NCBI GenBank assembly: GCA_021802825.1
Contig: JAJZRG010000001.1
Location: 1 to 64,000 of the forward strand
Source of the DNA: Chloroflexota bacterium
GTDB lineage: Bacteria; Chloroflexota; Limnocylindria; Limnocylindrales; CSP1-4
Direction of reading: 5' to 3'
DNA: 64,000 nt
Under the pieces are notes generated by a model that saw nothing but the letters and a program-made list of their open reading frames with translations, made no database searches and was not told the DNA's origin. Positions 63,946 to 64,000 of this stretch are shown piece by piece. The translations under genes were made by a program, and so were the position numbers. How positions within the stretch are numbered: position 1 is the stretch's first letter; the number at the start of each line of letters is the position of its first letter.

Positions 63946-64000
63946 GTGGAACACCGCAGGCTCGGCAAGACCGGCCGCAACGTCTCGGTCATGGGCTTTG
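63946..64000 (+). CDS. Aldo/keto reductase, N-terminal start only
   Basis: GTG at 63946 with AGGAGG six bases before. The 18 visible codons read VEHRRLGKTGRNVSVMGF, the standard opening of aldo/keto reductases (RRLGKTGxxVSxxGFG). The rest lies beyond the window. Confidence 0.75.
   Translation, partial: MEHRRLGKTGRNVSVMGF

Overview
The window is very GC-rich DNA with GTG and ATG starts, many 4-bp ATGA/GTGA stop-start overlaps and densely packed genes. The gene content (complete HypF-C-D-E, MttB-type methyltransferases, a MoaD-MoaE fusion, an F420-type PPOX protein, NCS1/PreA, a TTGxxx/TANNNT-type promoter with leaderless starts) fits a free-living soil or freshwater bacterium. My best guess is a high-GC Chloroflexota lineage (Limnocylindria/Ellin6529-like); that is inference from gene style only. 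I see no rRNA, tRNA, CRISPR array, complete insertion sequence or phage genes.

Left part (1-11.5 kb): the 5' end of leuC runs off the left edge on the minus strand, next to an XRE-type regulator with a nuclease-like C-terminus. Then comes a long plus-strand branched-chain amino-acid operon, ilvB-ilvN-ilvC-leuA-leuB-cimA, a free-standing LeuA regulatory domain, and pheA. It is preceded by a leader with a promoter, a Val/Leu-rich short ORF and a perfect 10-bp terminator, a candidate attenuator.

11.5-22.6 kb is accessory: an array of four 19-bp palindromes, a membrane-anchored HNH-like protein, an aldehyde dehydrogenase, a VapBC toxin-antitoxin pair whose operator overlaps its promoter and start codon, a 1441-residue surface protein with a perfect 365-bp internal duplication, two tandem secreted Ig-like proteins, a 9-bp microsatellite and a UPF0173 hydrolase.

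22.7-38 kb: a polytopic membrane protein with a MoaD-MoaE fusion, an orphan lysine 5,6-aminomutase alpha-like protein and a DUF72 protein, several with leaderless-type promoters; an MFS exporter, an NlpC/P60 lipoprotein, a PPOX protein, cold-shock protein, an Lrp regulator next to tyrosine phenol-lyase, a LysR regulator divergent from a SnoaL-like protein, an ECF sigma factor overlapping a membrane-anchored beta-propeller, and a second XRE paralogue.

38.4-47.1 kb is a corrinoid one-carbon module. On the minus strand lie a corrinoid protein and two non-pyrrolysine MttB methyltransferases; divergently on the plus strand lie a RamA-type reductive activator, a MetF fused to a MetV-like zinc domain, and a methyl-tetrahydrofolate:corrinoid methyltransferase. 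Together they would demethylate an unknown methylated (probably quaternary) amine, pass the methyl group through the corrinoid protein to tetrahydrofolate, and oxidise it to methylene-THF.

47.3-64 kb: three envelope/hypothetical proteins, the hydrogenase maturation operon hypF-hypC-hypD-hypE, an EamA transporter, small membrane proteins, an SF2 helicase, an ArsB/NhaD-type permease converging on an NCS1 permease, a second four-unit palindrome array with nearly the same spacing as the first, a PreA-like dihydropyrimidine dehydrogenase without its ferredoxin domain, and the first codons of an aldo/keto reductase.
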